Below, one piece after another: positions 27,040-35,178 of a stretch of DNA of 64,000 bases. The stretch covers positions 122,147 through 186,146 of the forward strand of contig CAUAGM010000004.1 in the NCBI GenBank assembly GCA_958428545.1, written 5' to 3'. This DNA is from an uncultured Arcanobacterium sp. (GTDB taxonomy: Bacteria; Actinomycetota; Actinomycetes; Actinomycetales; Actinomycetaceae). The position numbers and the translations under genes are program-made. The notes below the pieces were generated by a model. That model had not been told where the DNA came from. It made no database searches and saw only the letters and a list, made by a program, of their open reading frames with translations. Position 1 is the first letter of the stretch, and each line of letters begins with the position of its first letter.

Positions 27040-27297
27040 TTGGGGGAGAAAAAAGAGAAGAGCTATAGCGGCTAGAACAGCGGCGCATAGCCCTGATATG
27101 CGAAAAATATTTTTTCGAGTGGTTGCTTCATCATTATTTTTCTTCACAATATGCGAAATAATCACTCCTGATAGAGTTAGTATGGCAAAACTAATCAGGT
27201 GTGAATACAGAGGGAGTTCAAGGAGTATTCCTGTAATAACAGTGCATATCCATAAGCTAAAAATCGTAATGGAGGTCTTTTTATCTGCTGTGCTCAT
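27037..27297 (-). CDS. Small membrane protein, candidate bacteriocin immunity
   Basis: 86 aa from the ATG at 27295-27297 (MSTADKKTSITIF). Three hydrophobic stretches are visible (TIFSLWICTVITGILLEL, HLISFAILTLSGVIISHIV, ISGLCAAVLAAIALLFFL) with a lysine-rich loop between the second and third. It starts 19 bases after the stop of the secreted precursor in the same direction, the usual arrangement of bacteriocin and immunity genes. The role is inferred from context only. Its stop lies exactly at the junction with the repressor remnant, so the 3' end may have been set by the insertion. Confidence 0.55.
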   Translation of the reverse strand: MSTADKKTSITIFSLWICTVITGILLELPLYSHLISFAILTLSGVIISHIVKKNNDEATTRKNIFRISGLCAAVLAAIALLFFLPQ

Positions 27298-27316
27298 AGC
27301 TTTCACCCTTTACAAT

Positions 27317-27829
27317 TCAGCACGACATTCCTGTGGCAATTGCTGAGCCAGCCGCACCACAAACAAAACCACCTGCAATAGTAGCTACTCCAATAGGGAG
27401 GCAGACAAGACCATCCCAAGCTACGTTCCATCCCCATGCAACCCACTTAGGTGCGCATCTGTTTCCTGAATTTTCTAGAGAAAATGTAGGAGCGATTATT
27501 TGCTGTTTTGAATCGTAGGAAAAGTCTGTTTCTTCGCTAATTGAGTTAAGACTGATAGTTGCTACGGAATTTCCCGAAACGTCTTTCCAGTAAACAGTAT
27601 TATCGACAACTTCAATGTTGTCTCCAGTTTCTGTTTCTAGCTTAAGCCCCTTGCCATCAACGTAAGATACACCTCGGTTACCCATCGTCGTGGGCTGGAA
27701 ATTTTCGCCTTGCGATTGTTCACCAAAAACAGGAGGAAAAGAATCTTCTACAGCTAGTGCAGTCGTTGGAAGAGAAATAAAAAGCCCGCTCATAAGTGCT
27801 AAACCAGTTAATTTACGCGCTATGCTCAT
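27317..27829 (-). CDS. Secreted bacteriocin-like precursor with Cys/Gly-rich C-terminus
   Basis: 170 aa. Residues 1-26 are a Sec signal peptide with a TTALA|VED cleavage site. Residues 27-120 form an acidic pro-region. The last about 47 residues hold four cysteines (125, 143, 157 and the C-terminal 170) and an aromatic-then-glycine-rich stretch (WVAWGWNVAWDGL, then IAGGFVCGAAG). This layout resembles halocin C8-like and other Sec-exported bacteriocin precursors. I cannot confirm the family without a profile search. AAGGGGAT precedes the ATG. The small membrane protein follows at once. Confidence 0.6.
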   Translation of the reverse strand: MSIARKLTGLALMSGLFISLPTTALAVEDSFPPVFGEQSQGENFQPTTMGNRGVSYVDGKGLKLETETGDNIEVVDNTVYWKDVSGNSVATISLNSISEETDFSYDSKQQIIAPTFSLENSGNRCAPKWVAWGWNVAWDGLVCLPIGVATIAGGFVCGAAGSAIATGMSC

Positions 27830-28301
27830 GATTAAATCCCCTTACGGAAGGATAGATGATGAACAGTGGAAAGGGCGCTCTCCACTATATTGAAAATGAT
27901 ACTTATTAAACCTTTTGGGTGTTTGCTTTTTCGTACGTGATTTTTTAGTGCTTGAACTATCTATGTATAGCTGTTGCAGCTGATTTTTGTCTGTACGGCG
28001 TTTATGCGGATAGCCAGTTGATGAGCTTTTGACGTATATCATGACAAGGTTTGCTACAGGTCATTGCTATAGGTGTGTGAATATCCTCTGAGCTGAGCTG
28101 ATGAGGTTCTGATATAGGCTGTGACATAGGTTTTGATGTAGGGTAACCTATGTCATTGCCATAGGTCATAGATAGGTCATTTTCAGGGTGTGAATGAGGT
28201 GAACGTTCGAGCAAGAGTAGTGCTCGTTCGGCGTTCGCAAGCCCGCACGCGGGGATTATCCCGTGACATCATCAACGCCCTTAATGCACAGGAGAACTGG
28301 T
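27830..28301. other. Accessory intergenic region with AYAGGT-type repeats
   Basis: No gene is supported. Between about 28040 and 28190 short direct repeats built on ATAGGT/GACATAGGT/CATAGGTCAT recur at irregular spacing, recalling plasmid iterons. An orphan CRISPR-repeat-like element lies at 28241-28262. Confidence 0.4.
28241..28262. repeat. Orphan type I-E CRISPR-repeat-like element, copy 1
   Basis: The core CCCGCACGCGGGGATTATCC matches the palindromic middle and 3' end of actinobacterial type I-E repeats. Only one copy is present at this spot, without spacers. Two related elements follow at 28935 and 29837. Confidence 0.45.
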
Positions 28302-28544
28302 ATGCGTGAACCAGAAATACTCATCACCCGTTCCGCATTCAAGCATGGAGTCACTCTCGAAGATATTTCCTACTGCATGGAATACCCTAGAGACATCTGG
28401 ATGCTACAAGAAGACCCCACAAAATAGCTCTACCTCGAATTCAACAAAGCAGGAATACCACTAGAAGTTATCTCGGTCATTCAAGAAAACGGATCCGAAC
28501 TCGTCATACACGCCATGAAACAAACCAGAAAATACAACCGATAG
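28302..28544 (+). pseudogene. Decayed BrnT-like toxin (in-frame TAG)
   Basis: From the ATG at 28302 (preceded by AGGAG) the frame gives MREPEILITRSAFKHGVTLE..., then a TAG stop at 28425-28427 after 41 codons, then LYLEFNKAGIPLEV... to HAMKQTRKYNR and a natural stop at 28542. The whole 80-residue product has the size and C-terminal H-A-x-K-x-x-R-x-Y pattern of BrnT-type ribonuclease toxins. The antitoxin-like gene right behind it is also broken, so the locus looks dead. Confidence 0.55.
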
Positions 28545-28554
28545 GAGACACCCA

Positions 28555-28789
28555 ATAAAATTCAAACAAGTAGACACCCTAACCGATGAGCAAGCACAAG
28601 CAATCGCCCAAGAGCTACTCACAGCACATGAAAAAGGTCAAACAGTCAGCCGACCCAACCCCCACTACCGAGAGCTCCGTGTGGCAGATAGGTTCCTCGC
28701 CCCCCCCTCGCGGCACGAGCCGCACAGAAAGGGGTGGAACCACAGGCACTCATCGACGGTCTGCTGGAGGAGTACTTACAGCCAGCCTA
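28555..28789 (+). pseudogene. Decayed antitoxin with ATA start and poly-C frameshift
   Basis: Eleven bases after the toxin the frame IKFKQVDTLTDEQAQAIAQE opens with ATA where ATG would be expected. At 28700-28707 a run of eight C breaks the frame; with nine C the protein would continue LARAAQKGVEPQALIDGLLE and end EYLQPA at a TAA. The restored C-terminus resembles the helix-turn-helix of RHH-type antitoxins. Lost start plus frameshift indicate decay, though the homopolymer could also be a sequencing error. Confidence 0.5.
28700..28707. repeat. C8 homopolymer inside the antitoxin remnant
   Basis: Eight C where nine (or six) would keep the antitoxin frame open. One of six C/G tracts of 7-9 bases noted in the window. 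Confidence 0.8.
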
Positions 28790-28933
28790 AGTTCAGTGGC
28801 TGTAAGGGTGTAGAAAACCGTAATTATCCGATATAGGCATCGGGTATCTTGAACACACCTTGAACACGCCAAGGGTTTACTTACCCCTAAATACCGCCAT
28901 TTTTCGGCAGTCATGGATACATGAACACGGGTA

Positions 28934-28955
28934 AACCCGCACGCGGGGATGATCC
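28934..28955. repeat. Orphan type I-E CRISPR-repeat-like element, copy 2
   Basis: AACCCGCACGCGGGGATGATCC, which contains the exact core of many actinobacterial type I-E repeats. It is single, without spacers, and no cas gene is in the window. Confidence 0.45.
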
Positions 28956-29031
28956 TAGCCCGTAGCGCAGCAGTGGACGCGGAGTGAGGCAGAAAAAATT
29001 AAAGAGGCTAGAAGTCTCCTAACCTCTTTGT

Positions 29032-29298
29032 TTATCGGTATATCTCGCGTCTGCGTCCGATAGAGATAGCTAAAATAGTGAATTTATCGTCTTTAATTTC
29101 GGCGATGAGTCGATAGTCGCCGATGCGATAGCGCCATAAGCCAGCGAGATTGCCTGTTAAGGCTTTGCCGTGAATACGCGGGTTGTCGGCTTCCATGAGG
29201 TTTTTAGTAATCCAGCCTTTGATGATTCGTTGAGTGTAGTGGTCGAGCTTTTTAAATTCTTTATCGAATGCTTTGGATGTTTCTAAACGCCAGTTCAT
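29032..29298 (-). CDS. RelE/YafQ-family toxin (mRNA interferase)
   Basis: An 88-aa basic protein (MNWRLETSKAFDKEFKKLDHYTQ...) with the RelE/ParE fold pattern: an N-terminal helix pair, then GLWRYRIGDYRLIAEIKDDKFTILAISIGRRREIY, where the Arg residues and final Tyr are the usual catalytic and binding positions for cleaving ribosome-bound mRNA. The start overlaps the antitoxin stop (ATGA at 29295-29298). The pair appears intact, unlike the neighbouring decayed locus. Conserved RxGDYR supports a RelE-type, not ParE-type, assignment, but this is not certain. Confidence 0.88.
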   Translation of the reverse strand: MNWRLETSKAFDKEFKKLDHYTQRIIKGWITKNLMEADNPRIHGKALTGNLAGLWRYRIGDYRLIAEIKDDKFTILAISIGRRREIYR

Positions 29299-29516
29299 AG
29301 CCCGCACTCGTCCCATAATTCTTCAATAGGGCGAGTTTTATATCCGTCTCGTTCCCACTCGTTCAGAGCTTCTTGAGCTATCTCTAAATCGCATTCATCT
29401 TCGATACGTTCAAAAAGTGCTTGCTTGAATGCTTCACCTAAAGAAATCCCGTGCAAGTGCGAATAGCTTGTGGCTAGCTTGCGTTCTTTCTCGCTAAGTC
29501 TGATTGAAAAAGCCAT
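29295..29516 (-). CDS. RelB/DinJ-like ribbon-helix-helix antitoxin
   Basis: 73 aa. The N-terminus MAFSIRLSEKERKLATSYSH is a ribbon-helix-helix DNA-binding domain that would repress the operon. The acidic C-terminus (EALNEWERDGYKTRPIEELW) is the toxin-neutralising segment. It is the first gene of the pair and overlaps the toxin start. Confidence 0.87.
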   Translation of the reverse strand: MAFSIRLSEKERKLATSYSHLHGISLGEAFKQALFERIEDECDLEIAQEALNEWERDGYKTRPIEELWDECGL

Positions 29517-29624
29517 TTTTACCGTCTCCCAACGCCTTTTAGTACATTGTACTTCAATCTGTGTTGTTTGTTAATGGTTAGCCGGACAAAGCCAGTCCTG
29601 TTTTCTTGAAGTGGCGGGGGTGGC

Positions 29625-29649
29625 GGGTAGGGGGCAAAGCCCCCTACCC
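29625..29649. repeat. Perfect inverted repeat (11 bp, 3-base loop)
   Basis: GGGTAGGGGGC and GCCCCCTACCC around AAA. No T-run follows, so termination is unclear. Confidence 0.6.
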
Positions 29650-29704
29650 ACATAACGAGCGCTTTCAACGCTCATAGTGCAGTGGTCGCACCCGCACAAT
29701 GAGC

Positions 29705-29754
29705 GCCGCTAACGAGGGGGTAGGTGCTTTAGCTCCTGTTTCCTCGTTAGCGGC
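29705..29754. repeat. Inverted repeat with 13-bp stem
   Basis: GCCGCTAACGAGG (29705-29717) pairs with CCTCGTTAGCGGC (29742-29754); outer bases TGAGC/GCTCA extend it after a bulge. Candidate structured RNA element. Confidence 0.55.
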
Positions 29755-29834
29755 ACAAGTCGCTCAGGGGCGTGATAGAGACAGTCAAGAGCACCGTGGA
29801 ATAAATCGAACTGAGCGCAGCGAGGGAGAATTTA

Positions 29835-29864
29835 GTACCCCCTGCACGGGGATGACCACTGTAC
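29835..29864. repeat. Orphan CRISPR-repeat-like element, copy 3
   Basis: CCCCCTGCACGGGGATGACCAC shares the GCAC-GGGGATGA core of copies 1 and 2 and sits inside a short GTAC...GTAC flank. Single copy without spacers. Confidence 0.35.
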
Positions 29865-30034
29865 CTTATAGAGAAAATCCACCAATTTCAGTCGTATCGT
29901 TCTTTAATCAAAACTCCAAAGATAACCCTCATATTTAACACAGAAGAGCCATTGAGAAGTAAAAGATACGGGGCTAAGAGCAGAAAAGAGTACGCGAAGC
30001 AATTCAACGTAGCATGAACAGTCTCATTGCGAAA

Positions 30035-30083
30035 ATGCTGGGTGCTCCGCGCAGCCCAAAAGGCTTCACAAAACACCCAGCAT
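30035..30083. terminator. Hairpin downstream of the adhesin
   Basis: ATGCTGGGTG/CACCCAGCAT 10-bp stem about 75 bases past the adhesin stop on the minus strand. No good T-run, so its role as adhesin terminator is tentative. Confidence 0.4.
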
Positions 30084-30159
30084 CTCATCACTCTAGTATG
30101 CGCCCATCACCTATCTCTTAGTTCTCGCTCACGAATAAGTAGGAGATAAGCAGGCACAA

Positions 30160-33100
30160 CTATTGCCGCTTACGCCTACATACGACTATGGCAGCACCCG
30201 CCACAGACATCAGCCCAGCGGCGAACAAAGCAGACAGAGAGAGCGCAGCACCAGTATTCGCTAGCCCACGAATGCCCTTACCATTCGATCCATCCGCAGG
30301 ATTGCTGGGACGAGGAGTCTCAGGACCAGGCTCAGGCCCAGGACCAGGCACATCAGGCTTCGACACAACAACCGTCTGAGCCTTATCATCCTTATCCTCA
30401 TGCGTCACCACATGCTTGGACGGCTTATCCTCACCCTTAAACGCAATCTCCTTATCCGACGTCGCAGTCTCAAACACGACATACGACACCCCAGGCTCCA
30501 CCATCACATTCTCAAACGTCACCGTCTGCCTACCTGCCGCATTTGTCGGAGTAAACTTCACCGACGCCTCAGCCACCTTCTGAGGATCCACACCCTCACC
30601 AAGCTTCATCAAACGACCAGACAACGTATACGACTGACCAACAACAAGACCCGCATAATCCACCGTATCAACAACAGTCTTAGCAGTCTTACCATCAACC
30701 ACCAACGACAACGCAGCAGATTCCGAAGCAGCCTTACCATCAACAGACACCGTCGTCTTCAACGACGAATCCACCGGCCTATCAACACCAGGAGTCTCAG
30801 GCTCAGGCCCAGGCGCAGGCACATCAGGCTTCGACACAACAACCGTCTGAGCCTTATCACCCTTATCCTCATGCGTCACCACATGCTTGGACGGCTTATC
30901 CTCACCCTTAAACGCAATCTCCTTATCCGACGTCGCAGTCTCAAACACGACATACGACACCCCAGGCTCCACCATCACATTCTCAAACGTCACCGTCTGC
31001 CTACCTGCCGCATTTGTCGGAGTAAACTTCACCGACGCCTCAGCCACCTTCTGAGGATCCACACCCTCACCAAGCTTCATCAAACGACCAGACAACGTAT
31101 ACGACTGACCAACAACAAGACCCGCATAATCCACCGTATCAACAACAGTCTTAGCAGTCTTACCATCAACCACCAACGACAACGCAGCAGATTCCGAAGC
31201 AGCCTTACCATCAACAGACACCGTCGTCTTCAACGACGAATCCACCGGCCTATCAACACCAGGAGTCTCAGGCTCAGGCCCAGGCGCAGGCACATCAGGC
31301 TTCGACACAACAACCGTCTGAGCCTTATCACCCTTATCCTCATGCGTCACCACATGTGCCGAATCAGGGTGTCCATCGTTGTTGCTGTCGTAGAGGTTAG
31401 TATTAACGGATGTTGCGGTTTCGAAGACAACATAGGTTGTGCCTTCTTCGAGCTTCACATCACCAAAATTGAGCGTCCACGTACCGTTGCCTGTTACTGG
31501 ATCAGCGGTGAAAGTATCGGTCTTGGTTGTTACGGCTTCTGCCTTAGTGCCATTATCGGTGATCTTATTTAATGTGCCAGTTACCTTGTATTTTTCACCT
31601 TTGACGAAACCGTTGTAGGTGATCGTATCGGTCACAGTCACATTGTTTTTGACCTGATCGGCAGTGAGAGTAACTGGCTGGTCTTTAGCCGCAGCTTTGC
31701 CACCGGCGGTGACGGTTGTCGCGAGCGTGCCTGTTGGATTCACGAACGGATCTGGTTTTTTCGTGTTCGTGACTTTCACAAGCGTATTCTGCTTATCGCG
31801 CTTTTCAACAGTAATAGCTGCAGAACCGTTGAAATCAATAGTTCCATCTTCTTTAACAGTGAACTTAGTGTCAGCTAGTTTCTCATAACCTTGAGGCACT
31901 GTTACTTCTGTAAGAATATAGGTGCCTGCTTCAAGCGTCACGGGAGTAGGAACAGTGAGCGTATTCCAGCCCATACGTGGAACGTCCCCGCCGTTCTCGT
32001 AAGTAACTTTCAGGCGAGCACCCGTCAACGGTTTACCGCCTTGGTCTACTTTTTGGAAGTCGTAGACGTAGCTCTTGGCAACGCTGTTGACGACCACCGT
32101 CTGCGCATCATCTTTAGCATCGATATGCGACGCTACAGGCTGTACTCCATCATTCACTTTTCCATCTTTAACGTCATCTGCTTTATAGACGCGTTCAAGA
32201 ACGGTAAAACCATTTTCACCGTCAGTAATATGCTTTGCTTCGATCTGAATCGGTACAGTCACCCGACCCGCATCTTCGCCATTCTTGACTGTAAAGGAGT
32301 GCTGAGCAGAACCGACAATATTCGCCTCATTGCTTTCTTTGATAAGCGTTGCAACAGCCACATAGTTTCCAGCTTCAAAACCTGAGTAATAGACAGTATC
32401 CTGCACAGTCAAGTTGTCTAAATCCTTGGAGCCAGTGACGACAGAGGTATTTTTACCCAGGTGCTCAGTGCCGCGTTGGAGCGAGGCGCTTGTCCCGATG
32501 AACGGCACTTTTTCATTAGCTACCGACAATGCAGCCTTATCTTTATCAACCGTAGGCAGAGTTGCATTCCCCTCTTGATCAAAGGTATTCAAAACAACCT
32601 TGCCATCTTGAGTAACAGTAAACTCTACGCTGTCGCGGAGTTTTTTGTATCCGTCGGGCGCTTTTACCTCAGTAAGAGTATATTTGTCTGCTTCGAGTTC
32701 GAGTTTACTCTCGCTATCTGTCGTGTGCCACGTATATGTTTTAGTGTGGTCTGTTGTGGACGTGACTGTAAATGTAGCTCCCGCAAGTAACTTGGTTGCG
32801 TTATTTTGTTCAGTTTTACGGAAAGTAACTGGATACTTTTTCGGCTCCTCTTTCACGTTCGCCAACGTTACCGTCTTATCAGTTTGCGGCTTATACGTAT
32901 CGCCGTCTTTAATTGAAAGGTTACCTTCAGCATCGACCATAAAATCAATCGGGGTAGCACGCTTATAACCAGCAGGGGGTATAAGCTCTTCTAACTGGTA
33001 TCGACCAGGAAGCAGTGAAACCTTCTTACCTTCCTTAGCGCTAGATTGCCATGCACCCGTAATGCCGTCGACGTATTCTCCAGAGCCGTCTTCAAAGACG

Positions 33101-34542
33101 CGTTTCACAATAAGCTTCGCACCAGCAAGCAAAGTATTTTCTTCGTTTACTTTCTTAACGGTGATCTCGTGTTTCTTACCATCTGCTTGACGGTTCACCA
33201 CAGTAAACACACCAGGAGCTTTCTGCTGAATCAAAGGCTGATCAAACTTATCGTTCTTCCATGCTTGACCACGTGCATCAACCTCTGCAACAGTATATGT
33301 CTCTAACCCATCCTTATCGGGGATATCAAAAGTAATATCCTCGCCAGTCCACTTCTGCTTCTCAACACCTGGCGCTGGTTTACCATTTTGAAGGAGCTGG
33401 AAATACACCTCAGGACGAGTAGCGCTCGCATCAGCGCTCATATTTTTCCAAGTTTTAGACACTTTCACAACGCCTGGAGTTGGCGCATTCTTCGTGTTCG
33501 TTACTTCAAATGATGTACCCGTCGTCTTTTTTACTTCGCCTGCAACGTACCCTTTGGCAGACCAAGGAGAACCATCCTCTTTTACTTCCTTCACAGAATA
33601 CTCTGCGAGTGATTGTTTGGATTGGATCGTAAACTTTGTCTGGTTATCTACCATTTTTTGTGGCGTACCGAATTTAGTGTCGCCACGATAAAGCTGAATA
33701 TATACGTCAGGAGTTTTCACACCCGTCGCAACATTCTTCCATTTTTTCGTCACAGTAATATCTACAGGATCGTCCTTAAAACGACCAGTAAACAACGCCT
33801 GATAGCCAAGACCTGATACGAATGTGGGCTTATAACCGCGAAACTCCATCTTATCAAATGGAACCTTCACCGTATTCAACGCATCTCGAACTAAATAAAA
33901 AGCAGCTTGTTGCTCTTTCGAATAAAACTTATCGAAAAGGTAGGGGTTTGCGTCAGGACTAACGTTCAAACCGTCTGTCAAACGCCAGAATTCATTTTGG
34001 ATAACCTGATAGAACGGATCGCGTGCTTTACCATAATCTCCATTCCACACTTGCCCAACAATATTAGTGGGATCTTCGAGATAAATATAGGTCAACTTCG
34101 TGAAACGATCCCAGTACGCATCTTTAGAGTGAGGGAGAACTGAATACACATGATTATCATTCATGAGTGCGTACGTTGACTCTTTAGTAAGGCCACGTTG
34201 CTGCTCAAAGATACCGTTGGGCTGCCCATCTTCGGAAATAGAGGGGAATTTTTTACCATTCGCAAGACAGAACGCGAAATTCTCTGCAATTTCATGCGTC
34301 TCATCCGAGGTCACCATGCTCAAACGATTCGATGTACCAGTCGAATAATACTTCGAATCCCCCGAAACTCCCTGCCCGTCATTCGGGAAACCAACAGCAA
34401 ACGCACTCCGCTGCAGACCAACCATCGCCGATACTATCAGCATAACTACAAGTGCCACGCATACCAGCACTCGCCCCACATTACCAATACGAGCAGTGCC
34501 ATGAGTGGTGGTACTGCTTTTGAATACTGGATTCCTCCCCAT
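30160..34542 (-). CDS. Thioester- and VaFE-repeat surface adhesin with sorting signal
   Basis: 1460 aa. A signal segment (residues 1-49, ending RSAFA) is followed by a thioester domain with Cys in FAFCLANG and Gln in VIQNEFW, which can form a Cys-Gln thioester for covalent host attachment. Two Cna-B-like domains, SpaA-like domains (VKEVKE, LTEVKAPDGY, LTEVTVPQGY) and four VaFE/T-Q ester repeats (VVFETATS...HEDKGDKAQTVVV) build the stalk. The last two repeats are 157 aa each and nearly identical at DNA level. The tail has LANTG, a hydrophobic helix and RRKRQ for sortase anchoring. AAGGAG precedes the ATG. The upstream promoter contains a C9 tract. Confidence 0.92.
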   Translation of the reverse strand: MGRNPVFKSSTTTHGTARIGNVGRVLVCVALVVMLIVSAMVGLQRSAFAVGFPNDGQGVSGDSKYYSTGTSNRLSMVTSDETHEIAENFAFCLANGKKFPSISEDGQPNGIFEQQRGLTKESTYALMNDNHVYSVLPHSKDAYWDRFTKLTYIYLEDPTNIVGQVWNGDYGKARDPFYQVIQNEFWRLTDGLNVSPDANPYLFDKFYSKEQQAAFYLVRDALNTVKVPFDKMEFRGYKPTFVSGLGYQALFTGRFKDDPVDITVTKKWKNVATGVKTPDVYIQLYRGDTKFGTPQKMVDNQTKFTIQSKQSLAEYSVKEVKEDGSPWSAKGYVAGEVKKTTGTSFEVTNTKNAPTPGVVKVSKTWKNMSADASATRPEVYFQLLQNGKPAPGVEKQKWTGEDITFDIPDKDGLETYTVAEVDARGQAWKNDKFDQPLIQQKAPGVFTVVNRQADGKKHEITVKKVNEENTLLAGAKLIVKRVFEDGSGEYVDGITGAWQSSAKEGKKVSLLPGRYQLEELIPPAGYKRATPIDFMVDAEGNLSIKDGDTYKPQTDKTVTLANVKEEPKKYPVTFRKTEQNNATKLLAGATFTVTSTTDHTKTYTWHTTDSESKLELEADKYTLTEVKAPDGYKKLRDSVEFTVTQDGKVVLNTFDQEGNATLPTVDKDKAALSVANEKVPFIGTSASLQRGTEHLGKNTSVVTGSKDLDNLTVQDTVYYSGFEAGNYVAVATLIKESNEANIVGSAQHSFTVKNGEDAGRVTVPIQIEAKHITDGENGFTVLERVYKADDVKDGKVNDGVQPVASHIDAKDDAQTVVVNSVAKSYVYDFQKVDQGGKPLTGARLKVTYENGGDVPRMGWNTLTVPTPVTLEAGTYILTEVTVPQGYEKLADTKFTVKEDGTIDFNGSAAITVEKRDKQNTLVKVTNTKKPDPFVNPTGTLATTVTAGGKAAAKDQPVTLTADQVKNNVTVTDTITYNGFVKGEKYKVTGTLNKITDNGTKAEAVTTKTDTFTADPVTGNGTWTLNFGDVKLEEGTTYVVFETATSVNTNLYDSNNDGHPDSAHVVTHEDKGDKAQTVVVSKPDVPAPGPEPETPGVDRPVDSSLKTTVSVDGKAASESAALSLVVDGKTAKTVVDTVDYAGLVVGQSYTLSGRLMKLGEGVDPQKVAEASVKFTPTNAAGRQTVTFENVMVEPGVSYVVFETATSDKEIAFKGEDKPSKHVVTHEDKGDKAQTVVVSKPDVPAPGPEPETPGVDRPVDSSLKTTVSVDGKAASESAALSLVVDGKTAKTVVDTVDYAGLVVGQSYTLSGRLMKLGEGVDPQKVAEASVKFTPTNAAGRQTVTFENVMVEPGVSYVVFETATSDKEIAFKGEDKPSKHVVTHEDKDDKAQTVVVSKPDVPGPGPEPGPETPRPSNPADGSNGKGIRGLANTGAALSLSALFAAGLMSVAGAAIVVCRRKRQ
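30336..31277. repeat. Tandem 471-bp repeat coding adhesin stalk domains
   Basis: Two near-identical 471-base units (157 codons), for example GGAGTCTCAGGCTCAGGCCC at 30791 and again at 31262. High DNA identity implies recent duplication or gene conversion, so the copy number may vary between strains. Unit boundaries are approximate. Confidence 0.85.
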
Positions 34543-34980
34543 GAATTCTCCTTATTTTTCACCGCACACCCACATATGCCAAAAACGCAAAACTATCAAA
34601 ACAGTGCGCGGAAAATAGATATGTAACTCAATCACTCTACCCTTCGGGGGGGGGAGCACAACATGGCGCATACAGAAAACAAAACTATATAAACGCAAAA
34701 GAAGGCTACTAGGTATCATGCATGCTCACAACAGCCTACATCTGACGCCTATGCTTTTACCTATATAGCAAAAAGTTAAGCACTTGAGCGTCTGGCCGAA
34801 CGCCGATTGCTCGGGAACTACTCAAGGCTTAACCTATTTAATTTTATTACATAAAACTGCAATATGCTACTAAACTTCACGTACTCAGAAGAGGATCTTT
34901 TCCAAAAACCTCCTCAAGAAAACACATGCACCTCTACCTTGTGAAAACACTTAAGGAACGCATATATATACTACAAATAT
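34543..34980. other. Upstream region of the adhesin
   Basis: No gene. It holds the adhesin ribosome-binding site and the promoter with the homopolymer tract (34634-34661). The more distal part is AT-rich without recognisable structure. Confidence 0.45.
34634..34661 (-). promoter_or_regulatory. Candidate phase-variable promoter of the adhesin (C9 in spacer)
   Basis: Read on the minus strand: TTGTGC (34656-34661), a 16-base spacer made of T, nine C (34646-34654) and GAAGGG, then TAGAGT (34634-34639), which fits the actinobacterial -10 pattern TAnnnT. The start codon is 92 bases further on. Changes in tract length would alter the spacer and thus promoter strength. Confidence 0.5.
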
Positions 34981-35178
34981 ATGCTAATAGTGTTTGGGGA
35001 GATTTTCACAGTAAACATAAATACAACGAATTATCTAGGAGCTTTTTGGTTTCTCAGATATGTAATTTACGTCAACAAACCTAGTGATATCAGCGCCAAA
35101 AAGGGCAAACCTCTTATCATAAGCAAAGATAAACACAAGGCAGCTCTATACTCAAAAATCTTGAAGAAAATAAAATGA
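34981..35178 (+). CDS. Hypothetical small protein, possibly degenerate
   Basis: A 65-aa frame (MLIVFGEIFTVNINTTNYLG...) with a lysine-rich C-terminus (SKDKHKAALYSKILKKIK). Its stop overlaps (ATGA) a 17-codon frame starting at 35175, which itself ends early and could be a frameshifted second gene. No family is recognised and no clear ribosome-binding site is present. It sits at the end of the accessory island and may be a remnant. Confidence 0.25.
   Translation: MLIVFGEIFTVNINTTNYLGAFWFLRYVIYVNKPSDISAKKGKPLIISKDKHKAALYSKILKKIK

Larger units (their letters stand above)
29517..30159. other. Structured non-coding stretch between the TA pair and the adhesin
   Basis: No gene is supported in 643 bases. 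It contains several strong inverted repeats (29625-29649, 29705-29754, 30035-30083) and a third CRISPR-repeat-like element at 29837. The hairpins may be terminators or parts of a structured RNA; I cannot tell which. Confidence 0.45.

Noticed and set aside
28586..28813. A 75-codon plus-strand frame in the antitoxin region
   Set aside because: It is the wrong frame of the antitoxin remnant; the Asp/Glu-rich frame beside it has the recognisable antitoxin-like C-terminus.
28241..29864. A CRISPR array
   Set aside because: The three repeat-like elements are hundreds of bases apart, have no spacers between them and no cas genes are in the window.
30400..31572. A 390-codon open frame antisense to the adhesin repeats
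   Set aside because: It mirrors the tandem 471-bp repeats, is Arg/His-rich in the way of a reverse-complement shadow, and has no ribosome-binding site.
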